Position numbers and translations under genes: made by a program. Of a DNA stretch of 64,000 nucleotides, positions 8,245-18,084 are shown piece by piece. Source of the DNA: an uncultured Eubacteriales bacterium (GTDB taxonomy: Bacteria > Bacillota > Clostridia > Peptostreptococcales > Anaerovoracaceae). Within the stretch, counting starts at the first letter, position 1. Every line of letters starts with the position of its first letter. The notes beneath the pieces are model-generated. The model saw only the letters and a program-made list of their open reading frames with translations, did not search any database and had not been told where the DNA came from. The stretch spans positions 1 through 64,000 of the forward strand of contig CACYHR010000002.1 in NCBI GenBank assembly GCA_902774265.1. The letters are read 5' to 3'.

Positions 8245-9330
8245 TTGGGAGAACTGATAAGGCTTGAAGGCATTGTCAAGAGCTTTGATGATACGGTCGT
8301 GCTCAAGGGCATAGACCTCAGTGTAGAGGAAAACGAGTTCGTAACGCTTCTCGGCCCGTCCGGCTGCGGCAAAACTACTACTTTGAGGATAATAGGCGGT
8401 TTTGTGCGCCCTGATGAAGGCAGGGTATTTTTTGATGGAAAAGATATAACCGATATGCCGGCAAATCAGAGACCGGTCAACACCGTATTCCAGAATTACG
8501 CTCTTTTTCCGCATATGAACGTTGGTGAAAACATAGCGTTCAGTATGAGAGTGAAGAATAAGCCCGAAGCATATATCAAAGATAAGATCAAATATGCACT
8601 CAAGCTGGTGAATCTGGACGGATTTGAAAGCAGACGCATAGACCAGCTTTCCGGCGGACAGCAGCAGAGGATAGCGATGGCGAGAGCCATCGTCAATGAA
8701 CCGAGGGTACTGCTCCTTGATGAGCCTCTCGGAGCTCTCGACCTCAAACTCAGACAGGAAATGCAGTACGAGCTGGTGAGGCTCAAAAAAGAGCTGGGAA
8801 TCACCTTCCTCTATATTACTCATGACCAGGAGGAAGCGCTGACCATGTCGGATAAGGTCGTGGTAATGAATGAAGGCTATATACAGCAGGAAGGTTCTCC
8901 TGAAGAAATATATGATGAACCGGTCAATGCTTTCGTTGCTGATTTTATAGGAGACAGCAATATCCTTTCCGGTCTGATGGTTGATGAAAAGCTGGTGAGA
9001 ATAAACGACATTGACTATCCATGCATCGACGGCAGTGAGCAGGGATTCCCTCCGCGCACTCCTGTTGATGTTGTCATAAGACCGGAGGATATCGAGATAA
9101 AGCCGTACGGAAAAGGTCTTTTTAACGGTACTATCATCTCAAAGCTCTTCATAGGCGTCCACTATGAGATGCTGGTCCAGAGCGAGGACGGAGAGATAGA
9201 ATGGCTGTTGCAGAATTACGACCAGCATGATGTCGGAGAAAAGATAGGAATGTATGTCAGACCTGAAAACATACAGATAATGCAGAAGCCTAAGTCAGAG
9301 GCTGAATCGGCTATAGAACTGGATATTTGA
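8245..9330 (+). CDS. potA: Spermidine/putrescine-type ABC transporter ATP-binding protein
   Basis: ATPase of a polyamine-type importer. Walker A is GPSGCGKTT, the signature LSGGQQQRIAMARA and Walker B LLLDEPLGALD are intact, and the C-terminal regulatory TOBE-like domain covers about residues 240-361. TTG at 8245 is chosen because GGGGAGGG precedes it at normal spacing and the protein then begins at the usual GELIRLEGIVKSF. It is followed closely by two permease genes; the assignment to polyamines rests on family resemblance only. Confidence 0.87.
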   Translation: MGELIRLEGIVKSFDDTVVLKGIDLSVEENEFVTLLGPSGCGKTTTLRIIGGFVRPDEGRVFFDGKDITDMPANQRPVNTVFQNYALFPHMNVGENIAFSMRVKNKPEAYIKDKIKYALKLVNLDGFESRRIDQLSGGQQQRIAMARAIVNEPRVLLLDEPLGALDLKLRQEMQYELVRLKKELGITFLYITHDQEEALTMSDKVVVMNEGYIQQEGSPEEIYDEPVNAFVADFIGDSNILSGLMVDEKLVRINDIDYPCIDGSEQGFPPRTPVDVVIRPEDIEIKPYGKGLFNGTIISKLFIGVHYEMLVQSEDGEIEWLLQNYDQHDVGEKIGMYVRPENIQIMQKPKSEAESAIELDI

Positions 9331-9352
9331 TTATTGGAAAAGGACTACTACA

Positions 9353-10168
9353 TTGATCGCAAAGAAACGTTATGCTGCACCATTCATATTCTGGATAATC
9401 GCCGGAACGGTGATCCCGCTTATCTCAATTGCATACTACGGCTTCACAAGCCGCAGCGGCGGCTTTACACTCGCAAATGTGGCAGCCATGTTCAGGCACG
9501 ACCATATGCAGGCTCTCGGGCTGTCTCTGCTACTCGCTTTTATAAGCACGCTGATATGCCTGATAATAGCATTTCCGATGGCAATGGTGCTGCGCGAAAG
9601 CAAATACGGCAAACAGGGATTCCTGATATTTGTCATAATACTGCCTATGTGGATGAACTTCCTGCTGAGGACTATGGCGTGGCAGGTGCTGCTCGAACGC
9701 CAGGGAGTCATAAACGGTCTGCTGGGTCTGTTCGGTCTGCCGCATCAGGAACTGATGAACACTCCGGGAGCCATCATACTCGGAATGGTATATGATTTCC
9801 TGCCCTTCATGATACTGCCTATATACAATACTGTATCAAAGATAGACAGTCACCTTATCGAAGCTTCGTATGATCTGGGTGCTACAAAATTCAGAACTTA
9901 TACCAAGGTAATACTTCCGCTTTCAGTTCCCGGAATCGTAAGCGGCATAACCATGGTATTCATTCCCGCCCTCACAACATTTGTAATATCCAATATGCTG
10001 GGCGGAGGCAAGATCAATCTGATAGGAAATATCATAGAGCAGGAGTTCACCGTCAATTCCAACTGGTATCTCGGCTCAGGGCTGTCGCTGGTAATGATGG
10101 TGTTCATAATCCTCAGTATGCTGCTGCTTCGCAAATTCGATAAAACCGGCGGGGAGAATCTCATCTGA
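9353..10168 (+). CDS. potB: Polyamine-type ABC transporter permease PotB
   Basis: A 271-residue inner-membrane permease with about six hydrophobic segments and the EAA-type loop EASYDLGATKFRTYTKVILPLSVPG that docks on PotA. It resembles PotB of spermidine/putrescine importers. The start is a TTG behind an AAAGGA-like site. Its stop overlaps the start of the next permease by one base (TGATG), so translation is coupled. Confidence 0.85.
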   Translation: MIAKKRYAAPFIFWIIAGTVIPLISIAYYGFTSRSGGFTLANVAAMFRHDHMQALGLSLLLAFISTLICLIIAFPMAMVLRESKYGKQGFLIFVIILPMWMNFLLRTMAWQVLLERQGVINGLLGLFGLPHQELMNTPGAIILGMVYDFLPFMILPIYNTVSKIDSHLIEASYDLGATKFRTYTKVILPLSVPGIVSGITMVFIPALTTFVISNMLGGGKINLIGNIIEQEFTVNSNWYLGSGLSLVMMVFIILSMLLLRKFDKTGGENLI

Positions 10169-10950
10169 TGAAAAAAGTTCTTGGTAGAATATATATATTG
10201 ATAATAATGCTGTTCCTGTACCTGCCTATACTCACACTTATAGTGCTCTCATTTAATGAGGCCAAATCGATGTCCGTGTGGACGGGTTTCAGCCTCAAAT
10301 GGTACGAGGAACTGTTCAGAAGCAAGATCATGATGGGGGCGATAGTCAATACATTCTCCATCGCTGTGCTTGCAGCTCTTATTGCAACTGTCGTCGGGAC
10401 ATTGGCAGTGATCGGCATGTCTGCAATGAAGCAGAGACAGGTGAACGTGCTGATGGGCTTCAATAATATCCCAATGCTGAACGCCGATATAGTAACGGGA
10501 ATAGCGCTTATGCTGTTCTTCCTTATGGTCGGGATGCCTCGCGGATACATTACTATACTTTTCAGCCATGTGACATTCTGCATTCCGTATGTCATCCTTT
10601 CGGTAAAGCCGAGGATGAACAAGAATACGGACAGACTGTTTGAGGCAGCGCTGGATCTGGGAGCATCCGAAAGATATGCTTTTCGCAGGATAGTTCTTCC
10701 TGAACTGAGACCCGGTATTATGTCCGGATTCCTGCTGAGTTTTACCATGTCAGTCGATGATTTCATAATCACATATTTCACCAGAGGCGCCGGGATAAAT
10801 ACCATTTCCACGCTGATATACAGCCAGGTAAAGGTCGGTATCAGACCGAGCCTGTTTGCTCTTTCGACACTGGTATTTGCAGCAGCTCTGATAGTGCTGC
10901 TGACTGTGAACCTGAGACAGAGCCGGGCAGATAAAGCGCTGGCTGCATGA
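10168..10950 (+). CDS. potC: Polyamine-type ABC transporter permease PotC
   Basis: Second permease of the importer, 260 residues with about six transmembrane segments and the coupling loop EAALDLGASERYAFRRIVLPE. Together PotA, PotB and PotC make a complete translocator. The periplasmic-type binding protein PotD, which normally follows potC or is fused to it, is absent: the next gene, 21 bases downstream, is rfbA. The binding protein must be encoded elsewhere or the system uses another one. Confidence 0.85.
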   Translation: MKKVLGRIYILIIMLFLYLPILTLIVLSFNEAKSMSVWTGFSLKWYEELFRSKIMMGAIVNTFSIAVLAALIATVVGTLAVIGMSAMKQRQVNVLMGFNNIPMLNADIVTGIALMLFFLMVGMPRGYITILFSHVTFCIPYVILSVKPRMNKNTDRLFEAALDLGASERYAFRRIVLPELRPGIMSGFLLSFTMSVDDFIITYFTRGAGINTISTLIYSQVKVGIRPSLFALSTLVFAAALIVLLTVNLRQSRADKALAA

Positions 10951-10971
10951 ACGGAAGGGAGGCATATTATC

Positions 10972-11874
10972 ATGAAAGGAATTATTCTTGCGGGGGGAGC
11001 GGGCACGAGACTCTATCCCCTGACACTTGTAACATCAAAACAGCTGCTGCCTGTGTATGATAAGCCGATGATTTTTTATCCGCTTTCGACGCTGATGCTG
11101 GCCAAGATCAGGGAGATCCTCATTATAAGTACGCCTGAAGATACTCCGAGGATAGAGCAGCTGCTTGGAGACGGTTCCAAATTCGGACTTGAACTGTCAT
11201 ATGCGGTACAGGAAAAACCTGAAGGACTTGCACAGGCGTTTACCATCGGCCGCGAATTCATCGGAGATGATTCCTGTGCGATGATACTGGGGGATAATAT
11301 TTTTTACGGAAACGGCCTTAACCACAAGCTGCTTGATGCATCAAAGGATGCAGAGAACGGTAAGGCAACAATTTTCGGTTACTATGTTGAGGATCCGGAA
11401 CGCTTCGGTATCATGGAGTTCGAAAAGAGCGCGGGCAGAGACTCCGAGCTGAAGGTGATATCGGTCGAGGAAAAACCTGCGCAGCCAAAGAGCAATTACG
11501 CAATAGTCGGTCTTTATTTCTACCCGAAAGGGGTCAGCGATATGGCTGATGATGTAAAACCAAGCGCACGCGGTGAACTTGAGATCACTACGCTCAATGA
11601 TATGTACCTGAAGCAGGGCAGCCTCAACGCCCAGCTTCTCGGAAGAGGCTTCACATGGATGGATGCAGGAACATTTGACAGTCTGCAGAGAGCTACTGAT
11701 TTTGTGAGCATGATCGAACAGTATCAGGGAATGACGATCTCATCTCCTGAGGAAATCGCGTATCATCTGGGATGGATAGATGATGAAAAACTGTCCGAAA
11801 GCGTTGAGCGCTACGGCAAGAGTCCGTACGGCGAAAGGCTCAGAGCAGTGCTTGAGGGAAGGGTAGTTCTGTAA
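10972..11874 (+). CDS. rfbA: Glucose-1-phosphate thymidylyltransferase
   Basis: Makes dTDP-glucose from dTTP and glucose-1-phosphate, the entry to dTDP-rhamnose and related deoxysugars for surface polysaccharides. The N-terminal nucleotidyltransferase motif GGAGTRLYPLT, the LPVYDKPMI block, LGDNIFYG and GFTWMDAGTFDSL are typical of RfbA/RmlA; length 300 is exact for the family. No rfbB, rfbC or rfbD follow, so the pathway is split in this genome. A clear GGAAGGGAGG precedes the ATG. Confidence 0.92.
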   Translation: MKGIILAGGAGTRLYPLTLVTSKQLLPVYDKPMIFYPLSTLMLAKIREILIISTPEDTPRIEQLLGDGSKFGLELSYAVQEKPEGLAQAFTIGREFIGDDSCAMILGDNIFYGNGLNHKLLDASKDAENGKATIFGYYVEDPERFGIMEFEKSAGRDSELKVISVEEKPAQPKSNYAIVGLYFYPKGVSDMADDVKPSARGELEITTLNDMYLKQGSLNAQLLGRGFTWMDAGTFDSLQRATDFVSMIEQYQGMTISSPEEIAYHLGWIDDEKLSESVERYGKSPYGERLRAVLEGRVVL

Positions 11875-11911
11875 ATATTCGTTTTTGGGTTTAGAGAAAG
11901 AAGGTAACAGT

Positions 11912-13108
11912 ATGAATTTTGTATTTATTTCACCTAATTTTCCGCATACCTACTGGCAGTTCTGCGACAGACTCCATAACAGAGGCGTCAATGTGCTGGG
12001 TATCGGCGACTGTCCGTATGACAATCTTGAAGAGCCTCTCAAGGCATCTCTCACGGAGTACTACAAAGTAGACAATATGGAGGATTACGATCAGGTCTAC
12101 AGAGCTGTAGCATATTTCGCTTTCAGGTACGGCAAAATAGACTGGCTCGAATCCAACAACGAATACTGGCTGGAGCAGGACGCTATGCTGCGCCGGGATT
12201 TCAATATCACTACAGGCGTACAGCCGGATGAACTGGCACTCTGGAAGAGCAAATCGGCAATGAAGCCTGTATATAAAGAAGCCGGTATCCCGACGGCGCG
12301 CAACCATAGGATCACTGATATCGATGCAGCCAGAGAATTTCTCAATGAGATAGGCGGTTATCCTGTTATAGTCAAACCGGATATCGGAGTCGGTGCGGCA
12401 GACACATGGAAACTCGAGAATGATGAGGATCTGGAGGCATTTTTCGACTACAAGCCTGATGTTCCTTACGTAATGGAGGAATTCGTCGTAGGAAATATAT
12501 ATTCTTATGATGCTATATGCGATTCCAACGGTGATGTGCTGTTTGAATCCTCCAACTGGTTCCCTCCTTCGGTAGCGGATCTGGTAAATCTGGATCTTGA
12601 GCTTACGTACTATGTAACCGCGACTGTTCCGGAACAGCTGCGTGATTACGGCAGAAGGGCACTCAAGGCATTTAAGGTAAAGAGCCGTTTCGTGCATTTC
12701 GAATTTTTCAGGCTTACTGAAGCAAGAAAGAATCTCGGAGAGGTCGGCGAGTTTGTAGGGCTTGAAGTCAATATGAGACCTGCCGGCGGATATACTCCTG
12801 ATATGATGGATTACGGTCATCAGACAGATGTTTATCAGATCTATGCTGAGATGGTGACAGATGACACACGCTTTGTACCTGATCTCGGCGGAGATAAGTA
12901 CTGCGTATATGCTTCACGCAAGGATTCGCATAAATATGCTCACTCGCATGAAGAAATCATGGAGCGCTACGGCGAGAGGATAGTAATGGCTGAACGCATG
13001 CCTGAGGTGCTGTCCGGAGCTATGGGCAACGACATGTATACTGCAGTAGTTGCCAGCGAAGATGCTGTAAGGGAATTTGCGGATTTCGTACAGCTCCGCG
13101 CAGAATAG
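11912..13108 (+). CDS. ATP-grasp carboxylate-amine ligase-like protein
   Basis: A 398-residue ATP-grasp protein. An N-terminal Rossmann-like part (NFVFISPNFPHTYWQFCDRL) is followed by the ATP-binding block GYPVIVKPDIGVGAADT, YVMEEFVVG, and a metal-binding segment FEFFRLTE ... LEVNMRPAGGYTPDMM. Such enzymes join a carboxylate to an amine, thiol or similar nucleophile through an acylphosphate. The substrate is unknown. The true start is the ATG after AAGAAGG. An esterase gene follows 91 bases downstream, suggesting a ligase/hydrolase pair acting on the same compound, which is inference. Confidence 0.75.
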   Translation: MNFVFISPNFPHTYWQFCDRLHNRGVNVLGIGDCPYDNLEEPLKASLTEYYKVDNMEDYDQVYRAVAYFAFRYGKIDWLESNNEYWLEQDAMLRRDFNITTGVQPDELALWKSKSAMKPVYKEAGIPTARNHRITDIDAAREFLNEIGGYPVIVKPDIGVGAADTWKLENDEDLEAFFDYKPDVPYVMEEFVVGNIYSYDAICDSNGDVLFESSNWFPPSVADLVNLDLELTYYVTATVPEQLRDYGRRALKAFKVKSRFVHFEFFRLTEARKNLGEVGEFVGLEVNMRPAGGYTPDMMDYGHQTDVYQIYAEMVTDDTRFVPDLGGDKYCVYASRKDSHKYAHSHEEIMERYGERIVMAERMPEVLSGAMGNDMYTAVVASEDAVREFADFVQLRAE

Positions 13109-13199
13109 CAGTCCCGTGTCATACTTACGCAGTTCTGCGTACATCAGTTAAGATACCTTAGTTATTAATTGAGATCGATCAAAAAGGAAAGATATTAAA

Positions 13200-13943
13200 A
13201 TGAACGAAACATATCATAAGAATTACAGCTGGATACTGAACCGTGAGATGGAGCATGTCGTATTCGGACACGGCGGAAAGGTAATGTTTGCATTCGCTCC
13301 TCAGAACGGGCATACATATGATTTTGCAAATTTCGGCATGGTAGAGACTGTGCAGCCGTGGATCGACGCCGGAAAACTCATGGTTGTATGCGTTGACAGC
13401 ATCGACAGCGAGACATGGTCGGATGAATACGGTGATCCGAGATACCGTATAGAGCTGCAGGAAAAATGGTTCCACTATTTCACCGATGAACTTGCTCCGC
13501 AGTATGTTAACGACGAAAACAGGGGCATAGTCACAGGCTGCAGCATGGGAGCATGCCATGCCGGTATAGCTTTTTTCCGCAGACCTGACCTCTTTGATAC
13601 TCTGATCTCGCTGAGCGGCGTATTTGACGCAAGATTCTTCTTCCATGATTATATGGACGATCTGGTCTATGCGAATTCCCCGGTCGACTTTCTGCCTAAT
13701 ATGCCGCAGGATCATCCGTGGATGGACTGGTATCGCAGAAGCAACATTATAATCTGCGTAGGCCAGGGAGCCTGGGAGGATGACATGCGCCGCGATGCCG
13801 GAGCTATGGATGAGATACTCACAGCCAAGGATATACCTCACTGGTCGGATTACTGGGGTTATGATGTCAATCATGACTGGCCGTGGTGGAAGAAGCAGCT
13901 GCCGTACTTCATCGGCAATGTGCTCGGAGATCCGTGGGCGTAA
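13200..13943 (+). CDS. Putative esterase (alpha/beta hydrolase, esterase-D type)
   Basis: A 247-residue protein of the alpha/beta hydrolase fold. The nucleophile elbow GCSMGACHA carries Ser, and candidate acid/base residues lie near the C-terminus in GYDVNHDWPWWKKQLP, a placement like other esterase-D/putative esterase proteins. No signal peptide, so it acts in the cytosol. AAAGGAAAG precedes the ATG. The partner ATP-grasp gene upstream makes a small-molecule ester or amide substrate plausible. Confidence 0.75.
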   Translation: MNETYHKNYSWILNREMEHVVFGHGGKVMFAFAPQNGHTYDFANFGMVETVQPWIDAGKLMVVCVDSIDSETWSDEYGDPRYRIELQEKWFHYFTDELAPQYVNDENRGIVTGCSMGACHAGIAFFRRPDLFDTLISLSGVFDARFFFHDYMDDLVYANSPVDFLPNMPQDHPWMDWYRRSNIIICVGQGAWEDDMRRDAGAMDEILTAKDIPHWSDYWGYDVNHDWPWWKKQLPYFIGNVLGDPWA

Positions 13944-13982
13944 AGCTTCATAAAATCTACACATAATTATATAAACTCCCTG

Positions 13983-14011
13983 TTGACATGTGTGTCGGCA
14001 GGGAGTATATT
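13983..14011 (+). promoter_or_regulatory. SigA promoter of the hrcA operon
   Basis: TTGACA and TATATT with a 17-base spacer, a near-consensus housekeeping promoter. The expected start lies just ahead of the CIRCE operator, the usual arrangement for HrcA repression. Confidence 0.85.
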
Positions 14012-14022
14012 ATGCATAGCGA

Positions 14023-14049
14023 TTAGCACTCTTGCCAAGTGAGTGCTAA
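14023..14049. promoter_or_regulatory. CIRCE operator (HrcA binding site)
   Basis: TTAGCACTC, nine bases, then GAGTGCTAA: an exact match to the CIRCE consensus. It sits between the promoter and hrcA, so the HrcA repressor encoded next controls its own operon and the chaperone genes in response to free GroEL. Confidence 0.97.
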
Positions 14050-14095
14050 CAAAACCGGAATCACCGGGAAAAATATCAGGGACAGGAGGTACGCC

Positions 14096-15133
14096 ATGGA
14101 TCTCAGCGAGAGACAATTACAGATACTGCAGGCAATCATTACAGATTATGTAGAGAATGCAGAGCCGGTCGGATCGAGATCGATCGCAAAGAAATACGAC
14201 CTTGGCGTCAGTCCTGCAACCATTCGAAACGAGATGTCTGATCTGGAAGAAATGGGTTATCTGACACATCCTCATACTTCCGCAGGCAGGGTCCCGTCGG
14301 ACAAGGCTTACAGACTGTACGTCAACACTCTGATGAAAAAGAAGAACCTCAGTGCAATGGACAAGAGGCTTATAAGCGACAGATTGTCTGCCAGCAGGGA
14401 TGAGTTCGACAGGACGATAAGGCACGCGGCGGAGCTGCTTTCGGAAATAACGCATCTTGCATCGTTTGCGATGACGCCGGCGACCAACGAGGAAACCATA
14501 GATTTTATCAGATTGCTGCCTGTGGATGAACGTACGCTGATACTCATGATAGTGGGAGACAGCGGTAATGTGACAAACACCACACTGAGGCTCAAGGTTC
14601 CTTACACACAGGAAGATCTGGATATACTGAGCAAGAACATGACTGTGCAGCACAAGGGCAGGACCCTGGACGATGTACTCAAATCCGAGATAATCGAGGA
14701 TGTAGGTACGGATATCGAAGCGCTCAGCGCTCTGAGGGGAACGGTTATGCCGAGCTTTATCAGGACGCTTGAGGATATGCTCAATGTAAATCTGTATATG
14801 GCAGGTATGACAAACATTTTCAATCTGCCTGAGTACTCGAGCATAGACAGAGCCAGGGATTTCATGGAACTGTTCACACAGCGTGACTGGTTTACACGTA
14901 AGATGCTTGAAAGAGCAAACGGTATGGTCGTCACTATAGGAGATGAGAACGATTCCATGAAGGACTGCTCTCTGATAACCGCTACATATCATGTCGACGG
15001 CAAACTGGTCGGCAAGATAGGGGTCATAGGTCCGACAAGGATGAAATATGATGAAGTCACATCACTGATGGAATATCTCACCAACAACCTGAGCGAGGCG
15101 TTCAGGCTGACAGACGGAGGAGAAGACAGTTAG
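14096..15133 (+). CDS. hrcA: Heat-inducible transcription repressor HrcA
   Basis: Repressor of class I heat-shock genes. The N-terminal winged helix includes DYVENAEPVGSRSIAKKYDLGVSPATIRNEM and the HTSAGRVPSDKAYR motif; the C-terminal GAF-like part ends with MEYLTNNLSEAFRL. The ATG after ACAGGAGG is chosen; an upstream in-frame start would overlap CIRCE. It is first in hrcA-grpE-dnaK-dnaJ. Length 345 is normal. Confidence 0.96.
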   Translation: MDLSERQLQILQAIITDYVENAEPVGSRSIAKKYDLGVSPATIRNEMSDLEEMGYLTHPHTSAGRVPSDKAYRLYVNTLMKKKNLSAMDKRLISDRLSASRDEFDRTIRHAAELLSEITHLASFAMTPATNEETIDFIRLLPVDERTLILMIVGDSGNVTNTTLRLKVPYTQEDLDILSKNMTVQHKGRTLDDVLKSEIIEDVGTDIEALSALRGTVMPSFIRTLEDMLNVNLYMAGMTNIFNLPEYSSIDRARDFMELFTQRDWFTRKMLERANGMVVTIGDENDSMKDCSLITATYHVDGKLVGKIGVIGPTRMKYDEVTSLMEYLTNNLSEAFRLTDGGEDS

Positions 15134-15196
15134 GGAAGTCAGGAGACGGAGAAGCGTTTCCTGTTGCCATAAAAACTATTGAAAGGAAATTACGAT

Positions 15197-15871
15197 ATGT
15201 CAGAGGAGAATCGCAGACAGATCCCTATAGAGGATGGAGATGCGGAAAAGAAAAAACAGGAAGAAAAGCATGACGAGCAGGACGAGAGCGAAAGCAAAGT
15301 CCTGAATGAAGCAGAGACTGTAGACAGCTGCAATGAGGAGTCTGAAGGAGAAGAAACTCCTGAAGAAAAGTCTGAAGATGATTCTGAAGGCAAGCCTGAG
15401 GAGAATTCTGAAGACAAATCTGAAGAAAATGCCGGAGATGACGGCAAATCAGCAGAGGAACAGGAATCCGAACGTTATATGCGTCTGATGGCGGAATTTC
15501 AGAATTTCAAGCGCAGAGCCGCAAAAGAGAAATCCGATATCCATGCTTACGCAAACGAAAAGATAGTCAGCGAGCTTCTGCCTGTACTGGACAACTTCGA
15601 GAGAGCTCTGGGCACAGGATATGATGACATGGAGGGCTTCGCTAAGGGAATGGAACTGATTTTCCAGCAGCTCAGCACAGCGCTCGAACATGCCGGACTC
15701 GAAGAGATCCCGGCACTTGGAGAGGAATTCGATCCAAACATCCATAACGCGGTAATGACAGAAGACAGCGATGAACACGAGGACGGACACATCAGCAAGG
15801 TGCTGCAGAAGGGCTACAAGCTGAATGACAAGGTAGTCAGGCCTTCCATGGTAGCCGTAGTTCGCAAATAA
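15197..15871 (+). CDS. grpE: Nucleotide exchange factor GrpE
   Basis: Cochaperone that releases ADP from DnaK. The first 85 residues are extremely acidic (Glu/Asp/Ser/Lys-rich with repeated EENSED-like units) and probably disordered; the conserved part begins RYMRLMAEFQNFKRRAAKEK and ends GYKLNDKVVRPSMVAV. Length 224 exceeds the usual 190-200 because of this acidic tail. It lies 63 bases after hrcA with a GAAAGGAA site. Confidence 0.95.
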   Translation: MSEENRRQIPIEDGDAEKKKQEEKHDEQDESESKVLNEAETVDSCNEESEGEETPEEKSEDDSEGKPEENSEDKSEENAGDDGKSAEEQESERYMRLMAEFQNFKRRAAKEKSDIHAYANEKIVSELLPVLDNFERALGTGYDDMEGFAKGMELIFQQLSTALEHAGLEEIPALGEEFDPNIHNAVMTEDSDEHEDGHISKVLQKGYKLNDKVVRPSMVAVVRK

Positions 15872-16011
15872 GTAGTTTGCAAATAATCAGACAATACAGT
15901 TAAGAACTGCATATCAGGTACTGAATTAAGTTATGCTTAAACCTGATGCGTTACAAATATACAGGATAATTCAAACAGTTAAAGAACCTATTTAAAACAG
16001 GAGGAAATAAA

Positions 16012-17937
16012 ATGAGCAAAGTTATCGGAATCGATTTAGGAACAACCAACAGCTGTGTAGCTGTACTTGAAGGCGGAGAGCCAACCGTTATCACTAATGC
16101 AGAGGGAACAAGAACTACACCTTCCGTAGTAGCATTCACAACCAAGGGAGAGAGACTTGTCGGCGAGACAGCCAAGAGACAGGCAATCACAAACCCTGAC
16201 AGAACTATAGCATCGATCAAGAGACATATGGGTGAGGCTTACACTGTTGATATCGACGGCAAGAAGTATACACCGCAGGATATCTCGGCTATGATCCTTG
16301 CAAAACTCAAATCCGACGCAGAGGCATATCTCGGCGAAAAGGTAACAGAGGCTGTTATCACAGTACCGGCTTATTTCTCTGACGCACAGAAGCAGGCAAC
16401 AAAGGATGCCGGCAAGATCGCAGGACTCGATGTTAAGAGAATCATCAACGAGCCTACAGCAGCTTCGCTCGCTTACGGACTTGACAAAGACAACGGAAGC
16501 CAGAAGATCCTGGTTTATGACCTGGGCGGCGGTACATTCGATGTATCCGTTCTCGAACTGGGCGACGGAGTATTCGAAGTACTCGCTACAAACGGCGACA
16601 CACATCTCGGCGGAGACGATTTCGACAACGCTCTGATGAACTTCCTCGCTGACAGCTTCCAGAAGGAAAACGGCATTGACCTGAGACAGGACAAAATGGC
16701 TCTTCAGAGACTTAAGGAAGCTGCAGAGAAGGCTAAGAAGGAACTCTCAAGCGCACAGACTACAAAGGTAAATCTGCCGTTCATCACAGTATCCGAAGCA
16801 GGTCCGCTGCACATGGATATGGATGTTACAAGAGCAAGATTCGAACAGCTGACTCAGGATCTCGTAGAGAGAACTATCGAGCCTATGCACAAGGCTATGA
16901 AGGATGCAGGCGTTACATCTGCAGACCTCGCAAAGGTAATCCTCGTAGGCGGTTCGACACGTATCCCTGCAGTTCAGGAAGCTGTAAAGAGGGTTACAGG
17001 CAAGGATCCGTTCAAGGGAATCAACCCTGATGAGTGCGTAGCTATCGGTGCAAGCATCCAGGCAGGCGTACTGACAGGTGAAGTAAATGACATCCTGCTG
17101 CTCGACGTTACACCGCTGTCACTGTCGATCGAGACTCTGGGCGGAGTAGCAACCAAGCTGATCGAGAGAAATACAACTATTCCTACTAAGAAGAGTCAGA
17201 TATTCTCAACTGCTGCTGATAATCAGACTGCAGTAGATATCCACGTAATGCAGGGTGAAAGAGAAATGGCTGCCGGCAACATCACACTCGGCAGATTCCA
17301 GCTCACAGGTATTGCACCGGCTCCTCGCGGAATCCCTCAGATCGAGGTAACATTCGATATCGATGCAAATGGTATCGTTAATGTAAGCGCTAAGGATCTT
17401 GCTACAGGCAAGGAACAGAAAATCACTATCACATCTTCGACAAAGCTCTCGGAGGACGAGATCAACGCTAAGATCAAGGAAGCCGAGCAGTATGCTGAGG
17501 AAGACAAAAAGATCAAGGAAAAGGTAGAGACAAAGAACCAGGCCGAGGGCATGCTCTTCGAAATCGAGAAACAGCTGAAGGATCTCGGTGACAAGGTTAC
17601 AGAGGATGAGAAGGCAAAGGTTGAATCCGCAAGAGAAGACCTGCAGAAGGCCATCGATGCAGATAATGTCGATGATATGAAGACAAAGATGGAAGCTCTG
17701 ACAAATGCATTCTATCCGATCTCGACAAGGATATATCAGGAGGCACAGGCTCAGGCAGGCGGTGCAGGAGCAGGAGCTGCCGGATTCGATCCTAACAACA
17801 TGGGCGCAGGCTTCAACCCGGGCAACATGGGCGCAGGCTTCAACCCGGGCAACATGGGCGGCGCAGACAATGCAGGCAATGCAGGCGGCGGACATGACGG
17901 AACAGTCGATGCAGACTACGAGGTAGTTGACGACTAA
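16012..17937 (+). CDS. dnaK: Chaperone protein DnaK (Hsp70)
   Basis: ATP-dependent Hsp70 chaperone. N-terminal ATPase signatures [29 protein letters not shown] and [16 protein letters not shown] are all present, followed by the substrate-binding beta-sandwich and helical lid. The C-terminus has two exact and one partial copies of the unit NMGAGFNPG before a Gly-rich tail, then ends DADYEVVDD rather than EEVD-like variants seen elsewhere. ACAGGAGG precedes the ATG. Codon use is strongly biased, as expected for a highly expressed gene. Confidence 0.98.
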   Translation: MSKVIGIDLGTTNSCVAVLEGGEPTVITNAEGTRTTPSVVAFTTKGERLVGETAKRQAITNPDRTIASIKRHMGEAYTVDIDGKKYTPQDISAMILAKLKSDAEAYLGEKVTEAVITVPAYFSDAQKQATKDAGKIAGLDVKRIINEPTAASLAYGLDKDNGSQKILVYDLGGGTFDVSVLELGDGVFEVLATNGDTHLGGDDFDNALMNFLADSFQKENGIDLRQDKMALQRLKEAAEKAKKELSSAQTTKVNLPFITVSEAGPLHMDMDVTRARFEQLTQDLVERTIEPMHKAMKDAGVTSADLAKVILVGGSTRIPAVQEAVKRVTGKDPFKGINPDECVAIGASIQAGVLTGEVNDILLLDVTPLSLSIETLGGVATKLIERNTTIPTKKSQIFSTAADNQTAVDIHVMQGEREMAAGNITLGRFQLTGIAPAPRGIPQIEVTFDIDANGIVNVSAKDLATGKEQKITITSSTKLSEDEINAKIKEAEQYAEEDKKIKEKVETKNQAEGMLFEIEKQLKDLGDKVTEDEKAKVESAREDLQKAIDADNVDDMKTKMEALTNAFYPISTRIYQEAQAQAGGAGAGAAGFDPNNMGAGFNPGNMGAGFNPGNMGGADNAGNAGGGHDGTVDADYEVVDD

Positions 17938-17978
17938 GCCATTCAAAGCTGATACAGATTACTCGATATTTATTACAA

Positions 17979-18008
17979 AGTTGCTGCGGGCTGGCGCTCG
18001 CGGCAACT
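17979..18008. other. Hairpin between dnaK and dnaJ
   Basis: AGTTGCTGCG and CGCGGCAACT can pair into a 10-bp stem (one G-T pair). No T-tract follows, so it may be an mRNA stability or processing element that sets the ratio of DnaK to DnaJ. Confidence 0.45.
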
Positions 18009-18084
18009 ATGTGGTATATTAGAGCAGCGCGTACACAGCGGATAACTGTGATCGTACGCTAAACTAACAAAGGAAATAAAACTG

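Noticed and set aside
17770..17880. Tandem DNA repeats at the end of dnaK as a mobile or regulatory repeat
   Set aside because: They encode the NMGAGFNPG units of the DnaK tail and are explained by protein-level repetition.
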